From contig MU271147.1 of the NCBI GenBank assembly GCA_021432605.1, forward strand, positions 2,108,001 to 2,172,000: a stretch of DNA of 64,000 bases, written 5' to 3'. This DNA is from Coniochaeta sp. PMI_546. Its lineage: Eukaryota; Ascomycota; Sordariomycetes; Coniochaetales; Coniochaetaceae. The position numbers were made by a program, and so were the translations under genes. Of the stretch, positions 1 through 11,927 are shown piece after piece (the stretch's first letter is position 1; each line of letters starts with the position of its first letter). The notes under the pieces were generated by a model. The model saw nothing but the letters and a program-made list of their open reading frames with translations. It did not search any database and was not told where the DNA came from.

Positions 1-347
1 CAAGAGGAAAACAAAGATACCGAAACCCATTCTAGGCCTTCCCAATAAATCGTGTACAAGGGAGCCCCAACACCTCCGCCATGCAATAAGTTTCATCATG
101 ACAAGTAAAACGTAAGGAAAAGCCGCAGCTCGAAAAAGGCCCGCGGGAAAAGACCCCTCTGAAATGCACGTCATACTCCCTCTTTTGCATTGCTTATGAC
201 TGTCTTTTCGTAACCGTCATATCACGAGTCGTTCCACCTTTCCCCTGGTCTATGGAGGGTGAAGAAGTGCCAGACTCCTTCTCTCCTCAATACACCGTGG
301 ACCACGACTCCCAACCACCATTTCATTTCTCCGCGTGACAATGCCAC

Positions 348-2464
348 TTAGGCCGGCACCAGAGGGCTGCTGACAGGACTAACCGAGTCCAGCGGTGCAG
401 CATGTAGCGCCGGTTTCTGGATGCCATCGCCCAACAATCCGCCGCGCTTCTTCTCCAGCACGGCACGCACCCACTCCGCCACCTCGCTGTCGCCGCTGCC
501 GTCGCCACCCGCAGATATGCCCGCGTTGTTGAGGTCGAGGCGGCCGGTAGCGTCAGCGAGGGCGTCTTCTGCAGCTTCTGCCTCGATGTCTTCGGCGATG
601 GTGTCCGGTTTCGTGAGGGGCTTGAGCCAGGGGTGGGCGAGCAGCATGGGGTACGTGTGCCGCTTGCGCGGCTCCTTGTTGAGGCAGGATTTGACGAAGT
701 CCCGGGCTACGGCAGAATAGCCTTCGGTCGGGAGGTCTGGGGGATCGCCCTCCACGATTGCCTGTTTTGAGTGTTAATAAAGAGTTCTGCTAGGGTGTGT
801 GTGTTCATTGGCTGGCTTACACTGAGTTGGCTGAAGATCGTGCTAGACACTTCAGGTGGGTATGGGTATCTCCCCATGGCGCACTCGATGATGGTCAAAC
901 CCAGACTCCAGATATCGCTCTGCACACTGTACGTGCCTCCTGCCGCGCCGGCGGCAGACATGCCACCTCCGCTGATGCGCTCCGGGGCCATGTAGCTCTG
1001 GCACCCAATGTTTGTCTTGGCGATGCTGGCCACAAGATTACCGGAGACGCCAAAATCGCAGATCTTGACTTGTCCACGGCTGTTGACGAGAATGTTTGTT
1101 GGCTTGACGTCGCGGTGGATGATGTTGTGGTCATCCTTCAACGTCTTCAGACCCATTATCGTCGCATACGTTATCTTGCGCAGGACCGGCTCCGGGATAC
1201 CGCCGACGTACAGCTTGTCGATGCTCCCCCCGTCCATGTACTCGATGCACATGTACACGGCGCCTTCTTGGAAGAAAGCGCCGTAAAAGTCGATAATGTA
1301 CGGTGAGACGCACTCGTGTAGGATCACCAACTCTTTGAGGATGGTGGTGAATTTTGACTCGTCTAACTCTAGCCGAATCTCCTTCATCGCCATGACCACG
1401 CCCGAGGTAGCTGGGCTGCCCGCTGATTCTGGCGACGTCGGAGACTGGTCCACACTTGAGCCGTCCTTGTCGGACATGGAAGACTGCCTCGAAATGGTCT
1501 TGTAGCCGCTCAAGCCCTGACCGAACCGAGGTACTTGCGGCTTGCAATGCCGCACCTTGTACACGGTGCCGTAGTTGCCTTTACCTAGCTCGTCCAGCAC
1601 TTCAACTTGGTCTAGCGAGATGGAGAACGTGGCGCCGTTGGCAAAGTTGACGCCTTCCCGAGTGATCGTTGCAGCTCCGTCGAACGTGATCCACCCCTTT
1701 TCGGAGTCGATGTAGTTCTTGAAGTCGCTAAGTTTCGACCCTCTGCCCTCTCCATTGATTGCTTGCTCCTGGCCACCACCGCTGCCTTGTATGTCAGACA
1801 GCTTAGGTGTATTCCCCCCCGGCGAACCGCCCGGAAGACCGCCAAGCTTCATCGCCCTCCGCTCACTTAAGCTTGGTGCTTTCCTGCCTAGGCTCGGTAC
1901 CACGGGAGCCGACCTTGGAAACGCTTTCGGTAGAGGACGGCCACCCATCCCAGGTGGTAACCTCAGGTTGCCGGGGACGCCGCCTGGTAAGCCGGGTCCC
2001 AAATTCATATTCATGGACCCGTGTAACGGCGATGACGTGCCGTCTCCCATGCCGCTTCCGCCGCTGGACTGCGAGGCCAACGAAGGCCGAGTCGGCATAC
2101 CCATCCGCTGCTGTTGTAGTGCGCGAGCCTTCTGCATGATATCCATGGGCAGAGAGTTGGCGCTTGGCGAAGGCCGTCTTGCATTGCTTAGCGCGCCGGT
2201 GACGCTTGAGCTCGACATTAAGAGGGTGCTGTTCTGGGGGTCTGACACGGTGCGAAGTGACGGTACTCTTCGGGGCGAGTCGCTCTGCACGGCAGGCAGG
2301 CCAGAGCCTAGTGGGGACGGCATCATATCGGATCCAGAACTGATGGGATCATATGGTGTGCTGGCCTCGGACGATTCGTCGACGGAGCCGGGAGAGGCCG
2401 GGTTGCTATCGAGGAACTCATCCGGCGTGGCCGGTACGGAGTCTGGATCTTGTTCGTATGACAT
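348..2464 (-). CDS. PBS2: MAP kinase kinase of the HOG osmostress pathway (Pbs2 / OS-5 type)
   Basis: A dual-specificity kinase that would phosphorylate the Hog1/OS-2 MAP kinase in the cytoplasm in response to osmotic, oxidative and fungicide stress. Two exons, 821-2464 and 348-761, flank a 59-base intron (GTAAGC...CAG) and give 685 residues, a normal length for fungal Pbs2. Residues 1-280 are a Ser/Pro/Gly-rich regulatory region. The kinase domain starts near 289 with the loop GKGNYGTVYK. The ATP-binding lysine is K361, the HRD motif is at 450-452, the DFG motif at 470-472, and the activation loop SIAKT carries the expected phosphosites S480 and T484. A Ser-rich insert of about 50 residues (306-355) separates the glycine loop from K361; I recall similar inserts in filamentous ascomycete homologues. 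The C-terminal tail after the kinase fold is acidic. Family assignment is firm; substrate and pathway are by homology. Confidence 0.95.
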
Positions 2465-5400
2465 AGTGGCCGTTCGAAATATGGATTGCTATGTGGTCTG
2501 GTCTCGGTGGAGCTTGCAGAGTGTCTTGCCCGCGTCACTATTCGGAGGGGACGGGAAGAACGGCACTCTCGACAGGTAATGATCGGAGCAGCGTGTGCTC
2601 AACAAGGCGTAATCGTGTCAAGCTCTCGGCTCGTCCGTTTCTGCGCCCCAAAAGCACTCACTGCAAGTTTCAACCGCACTCAACAGCCGGCCCAGGATTC
2701 TGTGGTTTCGCGAAAGGTCAAAGTCGGGCTTGAGCTGGATCGTGGCAGAGCGAGGGATTCTTTCTGAAGAAGAAGCGGGGGTTCGCATACGCTCTCTTCA
2801 GAGGTACCGAGGCGCCAGCCGAGTCTCTGCGTCGGTGGCAGGCTTCCTTTCTCCCGCTGAAACAGAGCGACGTTGCATACACCGTAGGTAGTGACTGTTC
2901 TTCTCGTCCAGGGTCAAGTGTAGATCTACTCGAGTGAGGTCTCCCTCTTAGCTCGGCACTGTCCAAAGTGACAGGGCGAGGTTTTCTTGGGTAAGACAAT
3001 GCCGAGAGAGAGGAAGGTTGAGAGTGGGTTAACGGATGTTGAGAGAAGAGACGCGCAGGAGTTGGAGCAGAGCAGGTCGGGGCAGGGTCAGATTAACAGG
3101 AGCGAAGGGTGGACGAGATATTGAAGAGATGGAAGATGTCCCCCAGGCTTGACTCGGTTAGCGGTAATACCCAGGTACCTGAAAGCAAGCCACTTTTGCA
3201 GGTTGTTGGAGGAGGCGTCTGTGTGCTCGGGTAACCTAACGTAGAGTGAGTGAGGGATGCAAACCGGGGCAAAAAAGGTGCTGAGAGACACAAGTGCGTC
3301 AGAATTTGTGGGGCAGATGTTGAACGGAGGATTCAACAACGGTCAGGGTCCCCAAGAGATACGCCCACTGCGGTAAGGTATGTACTTGTAGGTACCTAAG
3401 ATACCTTGGTATCTCAGACATGACCCAACTATGTACGGGGTGTGCGTAAGTCTCGAACGGTTGAGGCAAAAGTAGCTTAAACGAGTAGCAACACCCCCCA
3501 GTCCATGCGGAGGTGACATTGATGGGAAACGACGATGTCAGGGACGTCTGCTCCTGGTCCGCGCCGAATGAAGGCGAAGTGTGGCTGGAGATCTGCTAGT
3601 GCCTCTGGGAGAGACGCCGAGCAACCGAGCGACGTTGTCCTGCAGATCTTCCTTGGTACAAATCCGCAGAGAAATAGTACACTACACGTGTAGTTGGTTG
3701 TCTGTGTGATGTCTATTCATCCCCAGGGCCATCCTGGGCACGTCTCGCACTACCGCTCAAGGTACATCTATTCGGCTCGCAACTGAGAGCACTCTTGCAG
3801 GCAGGTGGTGTTTATCACCCCTCGATCCGTGTGTCATTAGTGCACACCGGCCCAATCCTGAGCCTTGCAACAGAGCACGTTCGTGGCCAAAATTTGCTGT
3901 ACATAGTACAAAGCAGCCCCGCCATTTCACCCGAGAGGGACTCTTCCATGCCGAACGTCCAGGTACCTTGGGTACTGTGGTAGATACCTTGCTCTTATCA
4001 ATTCGAGAAGAAGGGCAATCTTCACTCCGCTGTGCTAGGTGGCGGAAGACCAAGACCAACACTTCGATAATAGATACCTAGTGTCCGATATTGCGAGACC
4101 GGTACAAGTTAGAAAAGAGACTTTGAGATACCTGCCGGCAGCTCATGCGCAATGCTACCTTACTCTCTGCTGATTGGACGAAGGCGTAGTGGATTCACCA
4201 GCTCAGACCAACGTGCAAGACCAGGACAACTCGATGACGTCGGCACTGTGGCTTGACTCGCAGCGAAAGACGGCACATCCTGATGTTTAATTACCACGGG
4301 AAGTGACGTTTTGGCAGCTTTCTCTCGGTATACCTACGCTAAGCTAGCGTAGCAGGTACATCGTCACTCTGCTCTTTTCTTTCAATTTTTGGTGGTTGCC
4401 CATCTCCATGGCAGTCAAGGACAATCCTGTAGTCCTCAAAGTTCACCAGACACCGGGGTGGTCGACGTGAAGGACAAGGTCGGTTAGCGCGAACATGGGA
4501 TTTTGCGCTTGTGAGTGCCAGTGATATCAACATTTCACATTCTGCCATCGCCATCCTGCTTTTGCATCGTTGTGTGGACGCACACCCAGAACACCATGGC
4601 CGTATGATCTGCCCATCAGGTCGATCATAAGCCTCTTTGGGCCCCTAGCTCAGCTTTCCGGTCCAACCTGAAACGAAGCCGCAGCTAGGAAATTCCAGAC
4701 AGCTGCTCTGCTGGCCAGATACCCTCCCATCCCGCCCACGTCAGATTGCATACGACAGCCGAAGCGCAAGAGGACAAAGATGTGCATGGCGGCATTTTGG
4801 CTACGCTACCGAGATGCAGAACTATGTGTACACTAACACAGTATACTATATGTGCCTTGAATAACCTACCTCACGTTACATCATCCTGACCTCGACCTTG
4901 GCTACTGAGCCGTGGCAGCTATCCAGGACCCAGGACCCCAAGGACCTGCCGAGCTGTGTGGGACTACCTTTCCTGTTGCAGCTCGCGACCCTGAATTCTT
5001 TTGAAGGATTTATGTTTTCAAGCCACCAAGGGATCTTTCTGAAGGGTCTGGTCCCTGATCCGTGACCTTGTCAAAAACTGGAGAACATACATTACGGTGG
5101 TAAACGTGCCCTTAGACCCCACGCACACCTCATTACTGTTCCTTTTCATGTACATTCCTCGAGCTAGAGGTAGCCATCAAAATCGCCACCCTTGGACGGC
5201 AAGGCCGTGACTTTGACGAACTATCCTTCATTGCGAACAATTGTTCGTCGCTCATGCCGGCGCACTGTCGTGGACGGCCTATTGCAACTGCGTACAGTGT
5301 AGTGGTAAGATAGCGGAGCGTAAAGACTGCTAGGAACAGCAGCAACCTCGAAGCTTTTCAAGGATGCCAAAACACACCACTTATTATTTATTGCGCATCA

Positions 5401-5680
5401 TTGTGCTACGCACCTGCGGAAAGCCGATCGAGCCGAGCCGAGCAAGAACCATTCACAACAGCCTCACATGGATCTCTATCGTTGAATCTGGAGTGCACAG
5501 GGAGGGATGGCGGTGCGAGACTTATTCTTTTATTTCTTGCACGAAGAGTACATTTACACATATGTGTAGATGAACGAGTCAAGGGTTCGAAGGCTTGGCA
5601 CGGAGAAGGCCCCGCGCAAATGAGAATGCAGGAACAGAACACAGGTGTGGAGGTGTAGAAGGGCCGGCCAAGTGTGCGCT
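2465..5680. other. Intergenic: PBS2 promoter/leader side and a gene-free spacer
   Basis: About 3.2 kb with no supportable gene. The first several hundred bases should hold the PBS2 5' leader and promoter, which lies on the minus strand. Short AGGTACCT-type motifs (for example around 3385-3420 and 3960-3985) recur, as in many fungal spacers. Open frames here are short, overlap on both strands and show no recognisable domain. Confidence 0.5.
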
Positions 5681-6114
5681 CTACAAATCGAATATTGTAT
5701 AGTATCTTATTCGCAGCGGCTGGTTGCAAGTGGCAGCGGCGCGCCTCGTCTTCTCATCATATTCCATTCGTTTGATGCTGTTGACCGACACGTCGTCCAC
5801 CACTCTTTCGCGCTCTTGCAGCTCAGCGACTTCGTCATCGCTGAGTTGTCTTGCGTTCGCCATCGATTAGTCTGGGATGTTTGGCTTGCGAAGAAACCAG
5901 CACGTTAGAGAAGTACGTACCTCCCGAATCGCCTCGTTGACTCTTGCTCCGACTTCTGCGAACAGAAACGTGCTTCCAATTAAGCACCGCACCCTCAAGT
6001 TTGCGTTGCCCAATGATGGCGAAGTCCTGTCCTAACAGATACGGACCATTTCTTCACGCATTTCCACTGCGGTCTTTTGGCTTCGTCGCGCAGCTTCTAT
6101 CTCACCCGACACAT
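5681..6114 (-). CDS. Possible small spliced gene, unknown charged protein
   Basis: Not recognised. The minus strand shows a convincing splice pattern: an acceptor TTCTGTTCGCAG before a 35-base exon at about 5919-5953, a donor GTACGT after it, a branch site GACTAAT, and a terminal exon ending at 5681. Joined in one phase these read as a charged segment rich in Glu/Asp/Arg, including QLSDDEVAELQERERVV. The most economical start is the ATG at 6114, followed by a strong donor GTGAGA after only 9 coding bases, giving about 70 residues. Another reading upstream in the same region (from the ATG at 6247) is coding-like but hits an in-frame TGA at 6166. The unit lies divergent to the carrier gene starting at 6486. 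It could be a real micro-gene, a decayed gene, or chance. Confidence 0.3.
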
Positions 6115-6485
6115 GAGCTCGATACTCAATTTGCCTCAAAGAGCCTTCCTTGGGTGTCTGGACTCAATAACTCTCGTGAACTTGATGCTCGACAGATTGT
6201 GCTGTGATTGTGCTCGTTTGATCCAGCGGCTGGCCTGACTTCGTCATCGTTGGTCGCACACGGGGCCTACGTGTATACCCACTTTTAAGTCTGAACCAAC
6301 AAGTCTGGCGATCGGACAAAGCACCCAAACCTTAAACCGCCTTCCCATCATCCAGCCTCAAGACCTCCAGGTCTCTTGGGTTGTCCAAGTCTGCTGTTCG
6401 GTCGGCTGTCCATACTTGACCGTCTGACGACTCAACATCGCCTACAATACATACAGTTATCAAACCACCGCACAACTCAGGAGTG

Positions 6486-8386
6486 ATGGGCTACCTCGAC
6501 TTCCGGTCGCCGACGTCATTCCGGCTCACCATGGCCGACATGGGAGCTGCGTTCGACCCGGCGACAATCAGGTCGACATCGCCATTTGTGGTATTCAAGA
6601 AGAAACCACATGATGCGCACCCATCGATCGACCACCTAATCTTACTCGTGTTCGAAGCTGTCATGGAGGTCGTCTGTGTCAGCTTGCCCGGTTATATCAT
6701 CGCTTCCATGGGCGAGTTTGACGCCGACAAGCAGAAGTTCCTGGCCAACCTGAACGTCATGCTGTTCACGCCTTGTCTGAGTATGTCGGAACTGATCGAA
6801 CGATAACTTCGGAGAAAACTGCTGACGAGACGTGCAGTCTTTACGAAACTCGCTTCGCAGCTTAACGCAGACAAACTAGTCGAGCTAGGCGTCATTCCCG
6901 TCATCTTCGTTATCCAGACGCTGGTGTCCTTCCTCGTCGCGAGGATCGTATCACGATGCTTCGGCTTCAACAAGCGAGCCTCCAACTTCGTTACAGCCAT
7001 GGGCGTCTTTGGCAATTCGAACTCTCTGCCCATCTCACTCGTCATCTCCCTGTCTGCGACTCTGAAGGGCCTTCACTGGGACAAGATTCCAGGCGACAAC
7101 GACGACGAGGTAGCCGCCCGTGGCATTCTATATCTGATGATCTTCCAACAACTCGGACAGCTGGTGCGGTGGAGCTGGGGATACCACGTCCTTCTGGCCC
7201 CGAAGGACAAGTACGAGGAATACAACGATGCGGTGGCCGAGGAAGGGAGGTTTGCCGGCGAACAGATACACAACCAAGAGGAAGTCGAAGGTCTCATCGA
7301 AGGCATCGATATCGTCAATGAAGTCGGCGAGGAGGGCAACGTCATTCGTTCCCGGGCCAACACGCACACCGATGACTCGGAAGGCTACGAACCTGCCGGG
7401 CGGACGCCAGTGGCCAGTACCTCCCGGGCAGAGTCGGAGGACGAGCACGACTCCCCAACCAAGCGCAACGGCAAATTCTACCAGAACGGCTACGAGAGCG
7501 TGAACGGCCACCACGCTGAAATCCCAGAAGACTCCTTGGATGGCATTTTGTCTTTCCCGCGCATTCGTAATGCCGATGAGCCGGAAATCCCTCCAGGCTT
7601 CAAGGGCTACAAGGTGCGGGCCAAGCTCTATACCAAGCGGGTCAAGAACCGCACAGCCGACTACTTCGCCTCCCTCGGCCGCCGCACATTTGCTGCACTT
7701 CCGCGCCCTCTGCAGATCTCCCTGGCGGCTTGCTTTCGCGGCTGGCTCAAATTCTACAGCTTCATGTGGGAGTTCATGAACCCACCCCTCTGGGCCATGC
7801 TCTTCGCCATCATCGTCGCCTCGGTACCGGACCTCCAGAAGCTCTTCTTCCAAGAAGGCTCCTTCATCAAGAACAGCGTCACCAGCGCCGTCACGCAGTC
7901 GGCCGGCGTCGCCGTGCCCTTGATCCTAGTCGTGCTCGGTGCAAACCTTGCGCGCAACACCCAGAAGCGCGGCGATGCCGGGGACGTGGAGGAGAAGTTG
8001 ATTGGGACGAAGCTTCTGGTGGCCTCGCTGATCTGCCGGATGCTGCTCCCTACTCTGATCATGGCTCCGATCTTGGCAGTCTTTGCCAAATATGTGCCTG
8101 TCAGCATCCTGGACGACCCTATCTTTGTCATTGTCTGCTTCCTTCTGACGGGAGCACCGAGTGCGTTGCAGCTGGCGCAGATTTGCCAGATCAATGGCGT
8201 GTTTGAAGATGTGATGAGCAAGATCCTTTTCCAGAGCTATGTCATCTGGTAAGTTGCGCTGTGTTGCACTTTCTAGTGCGACCATTCGTAATGGGAATCC
8301 ATGTGCTGACTTCATTCCCTAGGATCCTCCCCTCGACGCTCATCCTGGTGATGTGTGCTCTCGAGGTAGTCGAGTGGGCCAAGTAA
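6486..8386 (+). CDS. Auxin-efflux-carrier-like (PIN/PILS type) membrane transporter
   Basis: A predicted multi-pass transporter of the membrane transport protein family (auxin efflux carrier superfamily; fungal relatives include yeast Ecm3-type proteins). The substrate in fungi is not established. Three exons, 6486-6780, 6838-8248 and 8323-8386, join in frame to 589 residues. The first intron falls at the conserved family motif, restoring PCLIFTKLASQL across the junction. N- and C-terminal blocks of hydrophobic helices flank a long hydrophilic loop of about 160 residues (roughly 210-370) that is rich in Glu, Asp and Ser; this bipartite plan is typical. The C-terminal half keeps the TGAPSALQLAQIC-type segment. 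A GTG three bases before the ATG makes no difference to the start choice: the ATG at 6486 is the first in frame. Family call firm, transported molecule unknown. Confidence 0.9.
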
Positions 8387-9554
8387 AACCTCTTCTCAGC
8401 CGAGCGTGCGTCTCGCGACAGCGCAGCCTACGGCACTCTCCTTTGTCACAGTCACTTCCATCAAGCATACCGGCCTCAGTATTGAACGGCCACGTGTAAA
8501 TATAGTACATCACCATCTCTTACGCACGACGGTCATTTGTCCCCTTATTCTTTGGCGCAACCGGCATGCAGGCGTGGCGTTTAGGGCAATTCCTACTTGC
8601 GAAGGGAAGAGAACTGGAACAAGGGAACACAAACAAGCAAACAAAGTTAGATGGAAGCATTAGCTGATTCACAACAAGCGATTGTATGGGTAACATGGAA
8701 AGGGATCAGGTTGGCCGTGACGGACTCAAGGTACATACACAAAAAAAACTGTAAACCGCTGTCGAAAGGATCAGTTTCTTGGCTGCGGGCTGCCACGGAC
8801 ATAGAGATTGTAACATTACATATGGAAATGGTGCCTTTCACGTTCACTCGGGGAGACTCAAGTCCAGTATTGATCACACTTGATGATGTTGTGAGAAGAA
8901 GAATCCTGTCAGTGTAGTAGGATGGTCCGGAGAATAACGGGTTTGAGGTCCTGTAGAAAGACTTGGATGTTGTGGAATGTATGGAAAGAGCGCAATGATG
9001 CATTGCCCCTCATATGACTTCTTCACGAGATCTTGAGGAGGTCTGAAGCTTTCTAGCAGCAAGAGCAGGGGAAGAGAGTGTAGTGCAGCACCACCATGAC
9101 GGCTCAAATAGGATGAAATATAAGATGTTCAACTTAAGGCGCAGCGGTACACACTATCCTTGGTGCTGCCCAGCGAATACTTGCAGGTGGGCTTGACAAG
9201 GTCTAGGTTTGCTTGTTGAGATGCCTCTGTTGGCACTGTGTAAACAACCACCATCAAGTGACAGACAGAATGACCATTAACATAAGATGCATTCGCTTAA
9301 CTCTCAAAGCGTAAAGAGGCGCAGTATTACCGTACTCCTGGCTCCGAGCCAGATCTTACCCCTTGCGCTACCTATGGCATGTCATATGGGCCAAGGCCTC
9401 GCTGATTCCCACCATACATTAAACTCATACACACCCGATGTGATAAAAATCAAGCAGGTATTACTCCTCATCGCCTAGCCAACGTCCGTCCGTCCTTTCG
9501 TAACCAAGCTAAGCGGACCGCGGCAGGCGGACGCACAGGTCTCCAAGCATTTCC
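8387..9554. other. Convergent spacer between carrier and SUR7-family gene
   Basis: About 1.2 kb where two genes converge, so it should hold both 3' ends. Only short overlapping frames are present and I see no RNA gene, repeat or terminator-like structure that stands out. Confidence 0.5.
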
Positions 9555-10429
9555 CTACGAGTACTCGTCCTTGACCCTCCTGCCACCGACGTCGTACGAC
9601 ATGCGCGAGCGCGTGCTCCTCCTCCGTCCCCAGCGGCTGCCGGTAGCAACGCCGGTATGGTTGTCCTTGCGGCCCATGGCCATGCAGAACAGGATCGAGG
9701 CGAGCAGCAGGGCAAACCACGATCCCCAGCTGAAGCCGAACGCCCAGCGGCCGATCGAGGCGTCGCGGCCTGCCTGGTTGAAGGCGTCGCGGGCCATGAC
9801 GAAGGTTGCGCTGTTGCGTGTTAGTATTGCGCAGCCCCAACGGGGACATAAACAACGGGGAATAGTACTTACGTCATAAGACTGACACCGACAGTGAAGA
9901 AGACCAGCGAAATTATTGACATCAGCCCACTGATAGCAGCACCCAGGCGTCCGAAGCAGGCCAGGAAACCAGCGAAGAACGTGATGGTCGAGAAGAACAG
10001 GGCAAGCAGGTAGAACACCCAGCCGAAGCGCCACATGAAGAAGAACTTCGAGCTGGTCGTGTCGCCGCCATGACTACCGACGAGCTCGTCCGGTGCATTG
10101 GACGGGTTTGATCCCCAGGCCTTACCAAATGGCGGGTCGGGTGAGGCGCCGCCGCAGTCGAGATTGTCGTCGCCGCAGACGTAAAAGTAGGTCCATTGCG
10201 AGATTGGCCGGGCCCCGGTTATGCCTGATGTGTCGGCGCGGAGGAAGTATGTCTTGTCTAAGGGCGTGGTGTGCACCACACCTGAGAGGATGACGAACCA
10301 CAGAAGCACTAAGCTGCCGGCGAGGAGTATTAGGGCTGCTAGGCTTAGGGAAGGACCTATGATGCAGTGTTAGTTGTTGATTCTATAGGTTTCGATGTTG
10401 GCGTTTGACAACTCACGTGCTACCGCCAT
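9555..10429 (-). CDS. SUR7/PalI-family four-helix plasma membrane protein
   Basis: A predicted cortical membrane protein of the SUR7 family, whose yeast members sit in eisosome-associated membrane patches; related PalI proteins act in pH signalling. Three exons, 10417-10429 (13 bases), 9873-10356 and 9810 down to 9555, join to 250 residues. Helices are visible at about 9-31, 114-139, 143-171 and 190-212. The large loop after helix 1 carries two cysteines (C65 and C72) near a WTYFYVC segment, as usual for the family. The cytoplasmic tail is short and Arg/Ser-rich and ends in a charged DEYS. The tiny first exon was chosen because the ATG at 10429 splices in phase to the hydrophobic first helix. 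Family assignment is good; whether it is the Sur7, Fmp45 or another paralogue cannot be told. Confidence 0.88.
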
Positions 10430-11927
10430 TTTCGGCTCTGGAATATTAGGTTGGATGAAGTAAAGTCGGACGGCGGAAATGGCAGCTCAAGAGGACTGGT
10501 CCTTATGAGCGCAGCGACTGTTTGACGAGTCAAGCAGGCCTGCGTATGCCAGATTAAATCAGTACATTGTATCAAACATTGAGGCATCCGAATAGTAACA
10601 TTGTACAGAGACAGGGCGAGCGATTGGACGGCCGAGGTGTACATACCACAGGTGTCAAGTGTTTCACGTCAGCACTGCGACAGGCGCAGGAGATAACACC
10701 GTCAGATGTGTGACAAGGCGTTTTTGTTTGGTTTCGAGGTGGTCGACGCAGCTCACTCCAGCTGGAATGTTTTATCGTTGCGTGGGACAGGACTCGCCGA
10801 TATTGTCAATTAGGTATTATTATATCCGTCTGGTGATATACCTTATGCACGGTTCAGGGCAAAGAATTAGGGAAAGAGAAGGTCAGGATGGAACAGCAAA
10901 CAAGAAATATCAGCGGATTGGGCGGTGGAGGCCAGTTATTGTTCACTTGCATCCACGTCGACCGTGGAGAAGATGGGAGAAGTCACGAGCAGAGCTTGTG
11001 ATGGCATGTCATGAGATGACGCAAAGGGAGCCCACAGCTCTCCACTATCAGCTCGAAGCACAGACCAGATTAACTTTGCCAAGCACGCACTTTCCTGTAT
11101 CGGGCCTAATTCGTTTGCATTGGCTCCACTACGGCACAAAGAGCCTGGGAAGCGGATCGGGTGCAGGCATTTGGGGAGCAGATCAGGCGGGCGGACCGAC
11201 ATTTGGGAGGGGTCTGTGGCTGCTGTGGAAGACGTCACGGATCGACCACAGCTAAGCCACAAGCGAAGGGTCTCTGTCAATATGCTGTATTGAACAAGGT
11301 ACATACTGTGTAGTGGTGATGATGTTTGAATTCCGGCAGTCAGGTACATCGACGGAATTGGCAGAGGACATCATAGCTCGAGATCCACATATCAATGTGA
11401 GATGACACTGTTCATATTGACACTCTTAAGCATCACTTGTGGGTGTAAAGGCTGGTTGAGCCGGATTTGATACCAATTGTGATCGAGATCGCTTGCTTCT
11501 GCATGCAACCCCAAACACGTGTAGTGTAGCTTTTCCACCCGGTTGAGAATCAGATCTTGACGGGCTTCGCTGAAGCCGGCCGGAGACTGAAAGCTGGCTC
11601 ATCTTGTTGGCCTCGTGGGACCATTTCTCCTCGCAGCTCGACCCTGTCAATGGCATGCTGCGTTAATAGCTAAACGAGGACTGAGTTGAGTTCTGCACGA
11701 GTCCAGATGCGAGGGATGAACGTATACTGTATAAATGGATGGGCGCAGGCTCGCAGTGTAAATAACTGTAAATATCTTCAGACGTTTGATGTCCCACATC
11801 GCGCACGTCATTTGACCTCGGCTTCTGCCTCACAACACAGGCCTCGCCGAGTTCCAAACGAGCAACCCAACTTGCAGCAAGAATATCAATATTCTGCTAA
11901 AGTACATACCTTAGCACCAGCGAAAAT
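10430..11927. other. Divergent intergenic region
   Basis: About 1.5 kb between the divergent SUR7-family and GST genes, presumably holding both promoters. A 198-codon frame on the plus strand at 10659-11255 has no recognisable domain, biased composition or neighbouring splice sites and is not called. No repeats noticed. Confidence 0.45.

Noticed and set aside
1719-2579. 286-codon plus-strand frame opposite PBS2
   Set aside because: It is antisense to the PBS2 coding exon; GC-rich third positions suppress stops in the opposite frame. No domain of its own.
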